From Chlorobiaceae bacterium (GTDB lineage: Bacteria > Bacteroidota > Chlorobiia > Chlorobiales > Chlorobiaceae): a stretch of 37,768 nucleotides of DNA. The stretch's first letter is position 1; each line of letters begins with the position of its first letter. The DNA lies in the NCBI GenBank assembly GCA_013334925.1, contig JAAXWP010000028.1, positions 1-37,768 on the forward strand, in the 5' to 3' direction. Under the pieces are notes generated by a model. The model did no database searches, was not told the origin of the DNA, and was given only the letters and a program-made list of their open reading frames with translations. Made by a program: the position numbers and the translations under genes. This document shows, one piece after another, positions 1 to 7,088 of the stretch.

Positions 1-1
1 C

Positions 2-193
2 GACCTGGAGAGGAAGAGGGCAGGGTGTACGGATTGTTTCCTGTGTGTGCAGGAGTGCCCCCAGGAACCGGCAAAGGGAGGGGTGATCGAGTTGGGGAAA
101 TGCCAGAGTTGCACAAGATGCCTTGCGGTTTGCCCGATTGGCCGGGGAGACGCCTCAGTGCAGAGAGGCGTTCTGGAAACTTCGATGACCTGA
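2..193 (+). CDS. 4Fe-4S ferredoxin-type protein, C-terminal fragment (5' end outside window)
   Basis: The reading frame is open from base 2 to a TGA at 191-193 and gives the last 63 residues of a protein whose start lies off the window. Two cysteine clusters are visible, CTDCFLCVQECP and CQSCTRCLAVCP. Both have the CxxCxxCxxxCP spacing of a bacterial ferredoxin domain that binds two 4Fe-4S clusters. The fragment therefore probably transfers electrons. Whether the missing part is a membrane (NapH-like) or soluble oxidoreductase domain cannot be told. The gene converges on the DUF1232 gene, and a hairpin at 211-236 lies just after the stop. The family call is firm; the specific function is unknown. 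Confidence 0.75.
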   Translation, partial: DLERKRAGCTDCFLCVQECPQEPAKGGVIELGKCQSCTRCLAVCPIGRGDASVQRGVLETSMT

Positions 194-210
194 AGGCTTC
201 AACATCATCG

Positions 211-236
211 GCCTGACCATAATCGATCGGTCAGGC
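211..236. terminator. Hairpin between convergent genes, possible terminator
   Basis: An 8-bp perfect stem (GCCTGACC / GGTCAGGC) encloses a 10-nt loop, 17 bases after the stop of the ferredoxin-type gene. No T-run follows directly on either strand; TTTTT occurs only about 15 bases later on the plus strand. It may be a weak terminator or an mRNA 3'-end structure. The remainder of 194-365 shows nothing gene-like. Confidence 0.35.
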
Positions 237-365
237 GGCATATCGTTGGTTTTTACTGGAAAAGGTTCATGCGTGCTGTCGATATCCAGAGGTACAAGCT
301 GAAGAGGCTTCATGGGGGCTGAAGAAGAAGTCTCTGGCAAAAAAGGTCGGATTCCTGCAGAGAGG

Positions 366-824
366 TCACCTTTTATCGTTATCGCTGTCGGGCTCGATGA
401 CTGTCGATGAAATCGTGATGCTTGCGTTGCCTTCCGCCTGTGTTTTTTCCCATTCGATGAACCGTTCGAGGTCACCTGAAATGGAGGCGAGGATCGCGCC
501 AAGGATGGCCGCGTCATCGGTGAATCCGAGTAGCGGGATGAAATCTGGCAGGGCGTCTGCCGGTGATACGAAGTAAACGACTCCAGCAGTTATGAGCACC
601 AGGCTCTGCCAGGGAATGTCGCGGTATTCGCGTCGAACGGAGCTGCGAACCATCCTTAACGCAGCCTGGAGCTTGCCGGTCAGGCCTTTGCTTTCGATGG
701 GCGTTACACCGCCTGAGATCCGGCGCGTTGCCGTGTCGAGCAAGTGCAGGGTTTTCTTCCTGTCTTTCAGGAGCGCAAGCGCCTTCTGCCTGGCATGTTC
801 AAACGAAAAGTTCACCGGTTTCAT
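366..824 (-). CDS. DUF1232 (YkvA-like) membrane protein
   Basis: This is a 152-residue protein with the DUF1232 core: a hydrophobic stretch followed by the signature SPADALPDFIPLLGFTDDAA, at about residues 95-125, then a second hydrophobic segment. Family members are small membrane proteins of unknown biochemical role; YkvA of Bacillus subtilis is the usual reference. The N-terminal 90 residues are basic and probably cytoplasmic. The gene starts 18 bases after the rhomboid protease stop on the same strand, so the two are likely cotranscribed. Family assignment rests on the conserved motif. No function is inferred. Confidence 0.8.
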   Translation of the reverse strand: MKPVNFSFEHARQKALALLKDRKKTLHLLDTATRRISGGVTPIESKGLTGKLQAALRMVRSSVRREYRDIPWQSLVLITAGVVYFVSPADALPDFIPLLGFTDDAAILGAILASISGDLERFIEWEKTQAEGNASITISSTVIEPDSDNDKR

Positions 825-842
825 GGTGGCGTCCTCAATGAT

Positions 843-1673
843 TCATCGTTTACCGGCCCGCAACAGTTTTCTTTTCTCCTCGGAGGTCAGTGACTCGTAA
901 CCCCTGGTCGATATCTTGTCGAGAATCGCGTCGATCTCCTCTTCGGAGGCTTCCTCATGCTTGTTCCCGCCACCCTTGTAGAGGGCCGGTCCTTTCGGCT
1001 TGCCGGGTCCTTTCAGTTTCCTGAACCACTGGGCGACTGTCCATTCATTGCGCTTGTAGGTGATGTAGATGAAGCCGAAAAGCATACCGCCGAGGTGCGC
1101 AAAGTGGGCGATGTTGCTTCCGCTGCCCATCGATCTGGTTCCGAAGCCCGAAATGAATTCGATGAGCGCATAACCGGCGACAAAGTATTTCGCCTTGATG
1201 GGCAGGAGGAAGTAGAGATAGATCTCGCGGTCCGGGAACATCATGCCGAATGCCAGCAGAACGCCATAGATGGCTCCCGAGGCCCCGATGGTGGGATATG
1301 GCTCTCCCATGGTGGCGAAGATGTTTATGAACGCCGCACCGACGCCGCAGACGAAGTAGTAGATCGTGAAGTGCCTCGTTCCCCAGTAATTTTCGATTTC
1401 GGCTCCAAACATCCAGAGCGCGAGCATGTTGAAGAAGATATGGGCGAAGCCCCCGTGCATGAACATGTAGGTCAGTGGCTGCCAGAGATGGAAGCCGTAG
1501 CCTCCAGCCTTGTGCGAGCCGATGGGCCACAGTGCGCCGAGCGTCGTCAGCAGATCCCCGACAGGGCTGAGCTGCAGGAGAAAGACGGCAACGTTTGTGA
1601 TGATGATCGTTTTGATCGCCGGAGGCATCAGCTGAAATCCGCCGGGACTGTATCGCTGATCATAACTGCTCAT
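843..1673 (-). CDS. Rhomboid family intramembrane serine protease
   Basis: This polytopic membrane protein has all rhomboid landmarks. HGGFAHIFFN is the HxxxxHxxxN-type motif of TM2. GASGAIYG carries the catalytic Ser (residue 132 from the start used here), and HFAHLGG carries the catalytic His (193). It would cut transmembrane substrates within the membrane. The C-terminal tail is soluble, charged and probably cytoplasmic (EEIDAILDKI...LTSEEKRKLL), a tail type I associate with Chlorobi/Bacteroidetes rhomboids. The start at 1673 (MSSYDQ) was chosen because the ATG at 1703 adds only ten residues that do not look conserved. Neither start has a well-placed Shine-Dalgarno sequence, though a GGAG lies upstream of 1703. 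The substrate is unknown. Confidence 0.88.
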   Translation of the reverse strand: MSSYDQRYSPGGFQLMPPAIKTIIITNVAVFLLQLSPVGDLLTTLGALWPIGSHKAGGYGFHLWQPLTYMFMHGGFAHIFFNMLALWMFGAEIENYWGTRHFTIYYFVCGVGAAFINIFATMGEPYPTIGASGAIYGVLLAFGMMFPDREIYLYFLLPIKAKYFVAGYALIEFISGFGTRSMGSGSNIAHFAHLGGMLFGFIYITYKRNEWTVAQWFRKLKGPGKPKGPALYKGGGNKHEEASEEEIDAILDKISTRGYESLTSEEKRKLLRAGKR

Positions 1674-1753
1674 GTGCAGGTCGTTTGGTAGGAGTGCGCC
1701 CATCTTCCGGGCGCACCTCTCCTGTGTTTTTCGATGGTTCTGACTTCAGTCGT

Positions 1754-2953
1754 TCAGGCTTTGTCGTTCAACGCGGCAATGCCGGGGAGCTCCTTGCCTT
1801 CGAGGAATTCGAGGCTGGCTCCACCGCCGGTCGAGACGTGCGAAACCTCTCCGGCGAGTCCCGCCTTGGCGATTGCCGCTGCGGAATCACCACCACCAAT
1901 GATGGTGATGGCACCGGTTTTGGTCGTGTCGGCGAGTGCCTGAGCCATAGAGAAGGTGCCGCTGGCGAACTGGTCGATCTCGAAAACACCCATGGGGCCG
2001 TTCCAGAGGACGGTTTTGGCGCCGAGGATCTCCTTTGTGTAGACGTCGATCGTTTCAGGGCCGATGTCGAGGCCGATCATGCCATCGGTGATAGCGCTGA
2101 CCGGTTCGATACGGGAAGGCGTGTCGGCTGAAATTTCACTTGCAACCACCACGTCGCTCGGGAGGATCAGGCGGACGCCTTTTGCTTTTGCCTGTTCGAG
2201 GAGCGAAAGGGCGAGATCGAGTTTTTCGTTTTCGACCAGTGAATTGCCGACGTTCATGCCCTGTGCCTTGAAGAAGGTGAAGACCATGGCTCCGCCGACG
2301 AGAACCGTATCGACTTTCCCGAAAAGGTTTTCGAGCACATCGATCTTGCCGGAGATCTTCGACCCGCCGAGGATGGCCACGAAGGGGCGCTTTGCATTAT
2401 CGAGTGCCATGCCGAGGTAGTGCAGCTCTTTCTCGATGAGGAAACCGGCCACAGCCGTCTGGACATAGTGGGTGATGCCCTCGGTGGATGCATGGGCGCG
2501 GTGAGCGGTGCCGAACGCATCGTTCACGTAAATTTCGCCGAGAGAGGCCAGTTCCCTGGCGAAATCGGCATCGTTTGCCTCTTCCTGGGCATGGAAACGG
2601 AGATTCTCGAGCATGAGCACTTCACCATCCTGGAGCGCGAGTACCTGCTGCATCACCTCGTTGCCGATACAGTCCTTTGCCATGGCGACCGGTGTATCGA
2701 GAAGTTCTGACAGGCGTCTGGCGGCAGGGGCCAGCGAAAACTCAGGGTTGACCTTGCCTTTTGGCCTTCCGAGATGTGACATCAGGATCAGGCGACCGCC
2801 GGCTTCGAGCACCTTGCGGATCGACGGCAGCGCTTCGACGATGCGCTTGTCGTCGGTGATGTTCCTGTCCTGATCGAGCGGAACGTTGAAATCGACACGC
2901 ATCAGGACTCTTTTACCCTGAAGCGATATGTCAGACAAGGTCTTCTTCTGCAT
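1754..2953 (-). CDS. pgk: Phosphoglycerate kinase
   Basis: This 399-residue protein has the normal length for bacterial PGK, which interconverts 1,3-bisphosphoglycerate + ADP and 3-phosphoglycerate + ATP in the cytoplasm. Visible motifs include RVDFNVPLD near the N-terminus, the substrate-binding [23 protein letters not shown] in the hinge region, and the nucleotide-binding [11 protein letters not shown] followed by [14 protein letters not shown]. In an autotroph it would serve carbon flow around gluconeogenesis and glycogen. It lies downstream of mltG on the same strand with an 84-base gap that could hold its own promoter (a TTATATT-like -10 is visible on the minus strand), and about 50 bases upstream of the rhomboid gene's possible first start. 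Confidence 0.97.
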   Translation of the reverse strand: MQKKTLSDISLQGKRVLMRVDFNVPLDQDRNITDDKRIVEALPSIRKVLEAGGRLILMSHLGRPKGKVNPEFSLAPAARRLSELLDTPVAMAKDCIGNEVMQQVLALQDGEVLMLENLRFHAQEEANDADFARELASLGEIYVNDAFGTAHRAHASTEGITHYVQTAVAGFLIEKELHYLGMALDNAKRPFVAILGGSKISGKIDVLENLFGKVDTVLVGGAMVFTFFKAQGMNVGNSLVENEKLDLALSLLEQAKAKGVRLILPSDVVVASEISADTPSRIEPVSAITDGMIGLDIGPETIDVYTKEILGAKTVLWNGPMGVFEIDQFASGTFSMAQALADTTKTGAITIIGGGDSAAAIAKAGLAGEVSHVSTGGGASLEFLEGKELPGIAALNDKA

Positions 2954-3037
2954 TTCCCTGGTGAAGTTGGTTAGTGAAAAAACATTGGTTCAACGAATAT
3001 AAGCATTCTCCGGTATCTCTTGCGCAACCACCGGGTC

Positions 3038-4075
3038 TCATGGACGGTTCGCATCGGTTCTCCGGTTCATGGTCTCCTGATATCTCCTGATGTTTTGTGC
3101 ATGGGCGGCGAGGGTTGTTGCAAATGAATGTCCTCCCTCTCCGTTGGCGACGAAATAGAGGAACCCGGTGCTCGCAGGTCTGAGTACCGCCATGATCGAG
3201 GGCGCTCCGGGATTGCAGATCGGCCCGGGAGGCATGCCCGCATGGCGGTAGGTGTTGTAGGGCGAGTCGATGTCGAGATCCTTGAAATAGAGTCGTCTTG
3301 CCGGTCCGGGTATGGCGTACTGTACGGTGGGGTCCGCCTGGAGACGCATGTTTTTTTTCAACCGGTTGAGATAGACGCTTGCGATGACCGGCTTTTCGCT
3401 GTCGATCGGGGTCTCGGCTTCAACGATGGATGCCATCGTCAGCAGCTCTGTTTCCGTCAGGCCGGCCTGTGCAGCCTCCCTTCGAAGGCTGTCCGCATAA
3501 TAGCTCCTGAAACGTCTCACCAGGAATCTGATCACCTCTTCTGGCGTGCTGGCCCATGGGAAATTATAGGTCCCGGGAAAAAGATATCCTTCGGTGCTCT
3601 GCCCGTGAATGCCGAGAGATGCGAGGAAGTGCCGGTCAGTGGTTGCGGCCATGAATGCCGTCGAATCGATGTCGAGGTTTGCCGATACGATGGCGGCGAT
3701 CTTCGACTGCTCGACGCCGTTCGGGATCATCACCCGGACTTCGTCCTGTGGACTGGTATGAAGATGCTGCAACAGCGCATAGGTGGAGAGCGTCACCGGA
3801 ACGGTGTATCTTCCCGGCTTGATTTTGTGCAGGTCCGGAAAGATGGTGCCGGCCACCAGAAGCGGCCATCTGAAGCGGATTACCCCGGCTTTCATCAGAT
3901 CGTCGACAATCCTGCTGAAGCCGGTTCCCCGGTGCACATTGACGGCGACAGATCGTCCGCCCCAGCGAGCGGAATTGATGCCGGGCATGAAGATGAACAG
4001 GGCAACAAAGAACACCATGGCAATCATGATCGCCTTCAGTGGTCTGAGCCGGCCGGGACGTGGTCGACGTGGCAT
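3038..4075 (-). CDS. mltG: Endolytic peptidoglycan transglycosylase MltG (YceG-like)
   Basis: The 345-residue protein has a basic N-terminus, one membrane anchor (about residues 14-32) and a periplasmic YceG domain. The catalytic glutamate lies in MASIVEAET (E219), matching the ASIVExET motif of E. coli MltG. The family's C-terminal motif FLYFVANGEGGHSF is present. MltG cuts nascent glycan strands inside the chain and so limits strand length. It is transcribed with the chorismate mutase gene (15-base gap) and lies on the opposite side of the divergent promoter from the wall-synthesis cluster, which fits a role linked to lipid II polymerisation. Confidence 0.93.
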   Translation of the reverse strand: MPRRPRPGRLRPLKAIMIAMVFFVALFIFMPGINSARWGGRSVAVNVHRGTGFSRIVDDLMKAGVIRFRWPLLVAGTIFPDLHKIKPGRYTVPVTLSTYALLQHLHTSPQDEVRVMIPNGVEQSKIAAIVSANLDIDSTAFMAATTDRHFLASLGIHGQSTEGYLFPGTYNFPWASTPEEVIRFLVRRFRSYYADSLRREAAQAGLTETELLTMASIVEAETPIDSEKPVIASVYLNRLKKNMRLQADPTVQYAIPGPARRLYFKDLDIDSPYNTYRHAGMPPGPICNPGAPSIMAVLRPASTGFLYFVANGEGGHSFATTLAAHAQNIRRYQETMNRRTDANRP

Positions 4076-4090
4076 TGGTGAAGAGGTACT

Positions 4091-4414
4091 TTAACGGGAA
4101 GAGAGGCTCTGCTGGCCTTTCCATTCATGCTGAAACAGCCGCGATTCGTTGAGGATGCAGTTGTAGATACGCTCGAGGGCGGTTCCCATGAGAGGGGTTT
4201 CGGCCATCGCGAGCACATTGCCGAGAACCTCTTTTTCACGCTCAGGCTGGAGAACGGTTTCGCCGATCCTTGATTTCACGGCGCTGATGTTTCCGGCATA
4301 GCGCAGCCGTTCACAGAGCAGTGCGGCCAGCTGCCGGTCAATGGCATCGATTTTTCCTCGCCACTCGTCAAGCTCGCGCCGGTGATCGTTATGATTGGTA
4401 CTTATGTCGGGCAT
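4091..4414 (-). CDS. Chorismate mutase, AroQ class
   Basis: A short all-helical protein (107 residues from the start at 4414) that matches the AroQ fold of the E. coli PheA N-terminal domain. Active-site residues can be placed: Arg in WRGKIDAIDRQL, Arg in LLCERLRYAG, Lys in SAVKSR, the Arg-Glu pair in QPEREKEVL, and the helix-3 Gln in NESRLFQ. It would convert chorismate to prephenate for Phe and Tyr synthesis. It is free-standing, with no prephenate dehydratase or dehydrogenase domain. An ATG at 4453 would add 13 residues. Neither start has a clear ribosome-binding site, so the start is uncertain. It lies between the NYN-domain gene and mltG on the same strand. Confidence 0.85.
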   Translation of the reverse strand: MPDISTNHNDHRRELDEWRGKIDAIDRQLAALLCERLRYAGNISAVKSRIGETVLQPEREKEVLGNVLAMAETPLMGTALERIYNCILNESRLFQHEWKGQQSLSSR

Positions 4415-4504
4415 GGTGCGCACTTCGGTTAAGGGTCTCTTGAAAAATACCATTCTACAATAATAAGAAATTGTCCGAAGAAAAATCGCCGGAGATTGAG
4501 CCGC

Positions 4505-5029
4505 TCAGCCCTCTCCGCCGAACAGTTTCATCCATTGGGCAACCTCCTTGTCGTCAAGAGGGAGGTGGCTCTCCTTTTTGCCGGCAGCGGTGGTCTGCTT
4601 TCCGGCAGAGCTACGGCCAGGGAGTGTCAGGAGGCCGAGTCTTGCGAGTTCGGATGCAAACGATTCCGAGCTTGTCCACGCGGCTCCCCAGGCGATGACG
4701 TGTTGCCGGATTTCGAGATCCGAGCTGACAACGGTCACCAGTCCGGCGCGTTTGCCAAGCGATCGGACGAGTTCTACGATCCTGCTGTCTGCGCTCATCT
4801 TCGTGCCGCTGAAGAGCACGTCGACCGCACTGCTGCTCAAGTGACCGCCAGGGCCGGCGCCGCCGTCATAGACTACCGTCACATGACGGCGGGTCGTCTT
4901 GCGATAAGCCGAGAGCAGGGTTTCGAGGCGTTCCCGGAGCGGAGCCATGGCGTTGCCTTTCTGTGGCTGCCAGAGCTTGTGGATAAGGTTGTAGCCGTCT
5001 ATGACGGTCTCTCGGCATGCTTTAGCCAT
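4505..5029 (-). CDS. NYN domain protein, YacP/Rae1-like (predicted RNase)
   Basis: From ATG 5029 the protein has 174 residues. It opens with VIDGYNLIH, the acidic N-terminal motif of NYN (PIN-like) nucleases. VTVVYDGG, a central segment with VLFSGTKMSADSRIVELV, and VVSSDLEIRQ follow, which is the YacP-type arrangement of metal-binding aspartates. YacP (Rae1) of Bacillus is a ribosome-associated mRNA endonuclease; the same role here is inference. The frame stays open upstream to 5233, but that extension would run through the mraZ promoter and operator and reads as non-coding, so 5029 is preferred. It is the first gene of the leftward run, divergent from mraZ. Confidence 0.82.
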   Translation of the reverse strand: MAKACRETVIDGYNLIHKLWQPQKGNAMAPLRERLETLLSAYRKTTRRHVTVVYDGGAGPGGHLSSSAVDVLFSGTKMSADSRIVELVRSLGKRAGLVTVVSSDLEIRQHVIAWGAAWTSSESFASELARLGLLTLPGRSSAGKQTTAAGKKESHLPLDDKEVAQWMKLFGGEG

Positions 5030-5076
5030 TCCGGTAGTGTTTGTGAGACTCGCGCAGGGGTTGCTTGCGAGGGAGA

Positions 5077-5110
5077 TTGTACCATTTTTTTTGGAATTCC
5101 GTTTTATATA
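5077..5110 (+). promoter_or_regulatory. Possible mraZ / dcw promoter
   Basis: An AT-rich stretch just upstream of the MraZ boxes contains TTGTAC (5077-5082) and TTTTATATA (5102-5110). The spacing of 19-22 bases is longer than ideal, so the assignment is weak. A start of transcription near 5115 would put the MraZ boxes directly in the initially transcribed region. Confidence 0.3.
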
Positions 5111-5117
5111 CATTAAT

Positions 5118-5142
5118 GTGGGGGAAAGTGGGAAAAAAGGGG
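5118..5142 (+). promoter_or_regulatory. MraZ operator (phased GTGGG boxes), overlapping the mraZ ribosome-binding site
   Basis: GTGGG occurs at 5118-5122 and 5128-5132, and a degenerate AGGGG at 5138-5142. The boxes repeat with a period of exactly 10 bp, the spacing of known MraZ operators (TGGG-type boxes separated by 5 bp). The third box is also the purine-rich Shine-Dalgarno sequence, ending 5 bases before the mraZ ATG at 5148. MraZ probably represses its own operon by binding here. Confidence 0.7.
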
Positions 5143-5147
5143 TGAAA

Positions 5148-5615
5148 ATGCCCGGATTCATCGGACGGGAACAGCACGCTGTCGATGAGAAAGGCCGGTT
5201 GCTCGTACCGGCTCGTTTTCGTCGAAGAATCATCCTTCAGGGTGATGTGGCCGAAGGCGCTTCCGCATGGCAACCCCCCGTACTTTATGTCCTTAAGGCC
5301 GACGACGGCTCACTCGAACTCTACGAGCCCTCCGTATGGGCCGAAAAGGAGCGACAACTGCTCAAGCTCTCCGATTTCAATCCTGAAGAACGTTTACTGA
5401 CCACTATGATCTATGCCAGGCTCGAGCAGGCGGAACTTGACCGTTCCGGCCGTATCGCCCTTTCGAGGGAGATGCTGGAGCATGCCGGCATCGACAGGGA
5501 TGCGGTCATCATCGGCGCAAATGTCAAGATGATCGTCTGGGATCCCGGACGGCTCGAGCGACTGCTTCAGGAAAACGCCGGCAGGTTCGCCCAGCTGGCA
5601 GGCCGGTACGTCTGA
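5148..5615 (+). CDS. mraZ: Transcriptional regulator MraZ
   Basis: This 155-residue protein is the first gene of the division/wall cluster. It has the two AbrB-like half-domains of MraZ, each marked by a D-x-x-GR signature: [14 protein letters not shown] at about 13-26 and [12 protein letters not shown] at about 98-109. MraZ forms a ring-shaped oligomer on the nucleoid and represses the dcw promoter. The start at 5148 follows the purine-rich AAAAAAGGGG and gives the conserved N-terminus [11 protein letters not shown] longer frame from 5001 would read through the operator. Phased GTGGG boxes at 5118-5142 indicate autoregulation. rsmH starts four bases after the stop. Confidence 0.95.
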   Translation: MPGFIGREQHAVDEKGRLLVPARFRRRIILQGDVAEGASAWQPPVLYVLKADDGSLELYEPSVWAEKERQLLKLSDFNPEERLLTTMIYARLEQAELDRSGRIALSREMLEHAGIDRDAVIIGANVKMIVWDPGRLERLLQENAGRFAQLAGRYV

Positions 5616-5619
5616 AGCG

Positions 5620-6582
5620 ATGGAAGATTACGGATATCATGCACCGGTCCTTCCGGACGAGACGGTGTCGCTTCTGGTTACCGGACCGGGGATTTACATC
5701 GACGGAACTCTCGGTGGAGGCGGCCATTCTCTGCTGATCCTCGAATACCTGAAAACGCATTTTGAAGGCGAGCGCTCCCTGCTTGTCGGCATCGACCAGG
5801 ACAGTCACGCGCTCGATGCGGCAGAGAAGAAACTCTCCGCTTACCGGGAACGGACCACTTTTTTCAGGGGGAATTTCAGCACCGTCGGTGATGTGTCAAG
5901 GACAGTGCTCGGTGGTGAGGGCAAGGCGCTTCCCGTCATGGGCATCCTGCTCGATCTGGGGGTGTCGTCCTACCAGATCGACACTCCTGAGCGGGGATTC
6001 AGCTATCTCCGGAACGGCCCGCTGGACATGAGAATGGACCCTGACGGCCCGGTTTCGGCGGCCGATATCGTGAACGGGTACGAAGAGCGCGCGCTTGCGA
6101 GGGTGTTCCGCCGTTACGGCGAAGAGCCTCTGGGCGGCAGGATAGCCAAAGCTCTTGTGGCGGCAAGGGATCGTGAACCGATAACGACGACCGGTGAGCT
6201 GGCGGCGGTGGTCAAGGGGGCCTGCCCCAGGAAGGACCTGGCCATCAAAACGCTTTCGCGGGTCTATCAGGCCCTGCGGATCGAGGTCAACGACGAACTC
6301 GGGGTGCTTGAACGTGCTTTGGAAGATGGTTTTGCTTCGCTTTCTCCCGGCGGCAGGATGGCCGTCATCAGTTATCATTCGCTTGAAGACCGGATCGTGA
6401 AGAAGTTTTTCGCGAGTCTGGCAGCCGAGGATTGGGGTCCGAAAGGGCTTGCGATCAGAGAGCCGCTGGCTCCTGCAAAGGCTCTGCTGGTAACGAAAAA
6501 ACCGGTCCTGGCATCCCCGGAAGAGATTGAAAGGAATCCGAGATCAAGAAGTGCCCGTCTCAGAGTGGCTCAAAAACTATAG
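5620..6582 (+). CDS. rsmH: 16S rRNA (cytosine(1402)-N4)-methyltransferase RsmH (MraW)
   Basis: This SAM-dependent methyltransferase of 320 residues modifies N4 of C1402 in the 16S rRNA decoding region. Its SAM-binding glycine motif [10 protein letters not shown] lies at about residues 28-37, the NTP-like acidic motif GIDQDSHAL follows, and the family motifs [28 protein letters not shown] and [15 protein letters not shown] are all present. The C-terminus [12 protein letters not shown] is also typical. It follows mraZ by four bases, the usual dcw order, and is certainly cotranscribed with it. Confidence 0.97.
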   Translation: MEDYGYHAPVLPDETVSLLVTGPGIYIDGTLGGGGHSLLILEYLKTHFEGERSLLVGIDQDSHALDAAEKKLSAYRERTTFFRGNFSTVGDVSRTVLGGEGKALPVMGILLDLGVSSYQIDTPERGFSYLRNGPLDMRMDPDGPVSAADIVNGYEERALARVFRRYGEEPLGGRIAKALVAARDREPITTTGELAAVVKGACPRKDLAIKTLSRVYQALRIEVNDELGVLERALEDGFASLSPGGRMAVISYHSLEDRIVKKFFASLAAEDWGPKGLAIREPLAPAKALLVTKKPVLASPEEIERNPRSRSARLRVAQKL

Positions 6583-6595
6583 AAGGAGGTACCCC

Positions 6596-7063
6596 ATGCC
6601 TGCCGTAAAAAAATTTGAACAATCGCTCACCGGCTTTGCCGGTAAAGCCGGAAAATTTTTCAGGGGCCGGAACCTCTCCGAACCGGATGAGATCGGGTTT
6701 GCTGGCGTCGACGTACTTGGCGACCGGCAACCGGGACTTTATTCTGAAGCGCCTGAGACCATGGGGGTTTCAAAGCCTCAGGAAGAGACCTTCGATATCG
6801 GCGCCATTTTGCGCCTCAGGACATTTTTGTACCTTATCGCGGCAACGGCGCTGTTCCTGTTTCAGATACACAATACCCTGACCATCAGGGAGCTGGCAAA
6901 GCAGAATGAACGGCTTCGCGAGCAGCTCAGGATCAGCACGAGCATCAGGACAGCGCAGGAACTCAAGGCCAGCGAGCTTCAGAGTATTCATAATATTTCA
7001 GGGTATGCCCAGGCTCTCGGTCTGAGCTCTTCGGCTGTTCCTCCGGTGGATATTGAGCATTGA
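6596..7063 (+). CDS. ftsL: FtsL-like cell division protein
   Basis: The 155-residue bitopic protein occupies the ftsL slot between rsmH and ftsI. A cytoplasmic N-terminus of about 70 residues is followed by a membrane segment (about 74-91) and then a periplasmic helix with heptad-like leucines (LTIRELAKQNERLREQLRI). That is the FtsL/DivIC coiled-coil layout, which links FtsQ to FtsW and FtsI. Sequence identity to E. coli FtsL is not obvious, so the call rests on topology and position. The start at 6596 follows a near-perfect Shine-Dalgarno sequence AAGGAGGT. An upstream ATG at 6527 lies inside rsmH and was rejected. Confidence 0.8.
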   Translation: MPAVKKFEQSLTGFAGKAGKFFRGRNLSEPDEIGFAGVDVLGDRQPGLYSEAPETMGVSKPQEETFDIGAILRLRTFLYLIAATALFLFQIHNTLTIRELAKQNERLREQLRISTSIRTAQELKASELQSIHNISGYAQALGLSSSAVPPVDIEH

Positions 7064-7088
7064 CAACGGGTCGACCTTGAATGATTTC

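Noticed and set aside
155-517. A 120-codon minus-strand frame at the window start
   Set aside because: It overlaps the DUF1232 gene in another frame, has Ser/Pro/Arg-rich composition and no motif.
5001-5147. A 49-residue N-terminal extension of MraZ
   Set aside because: It would translate the promoter and operator and start within the divergent NYN-domain gene; the family N-terminus begins at the ATG at 5148, after a good ribosome-binding site.
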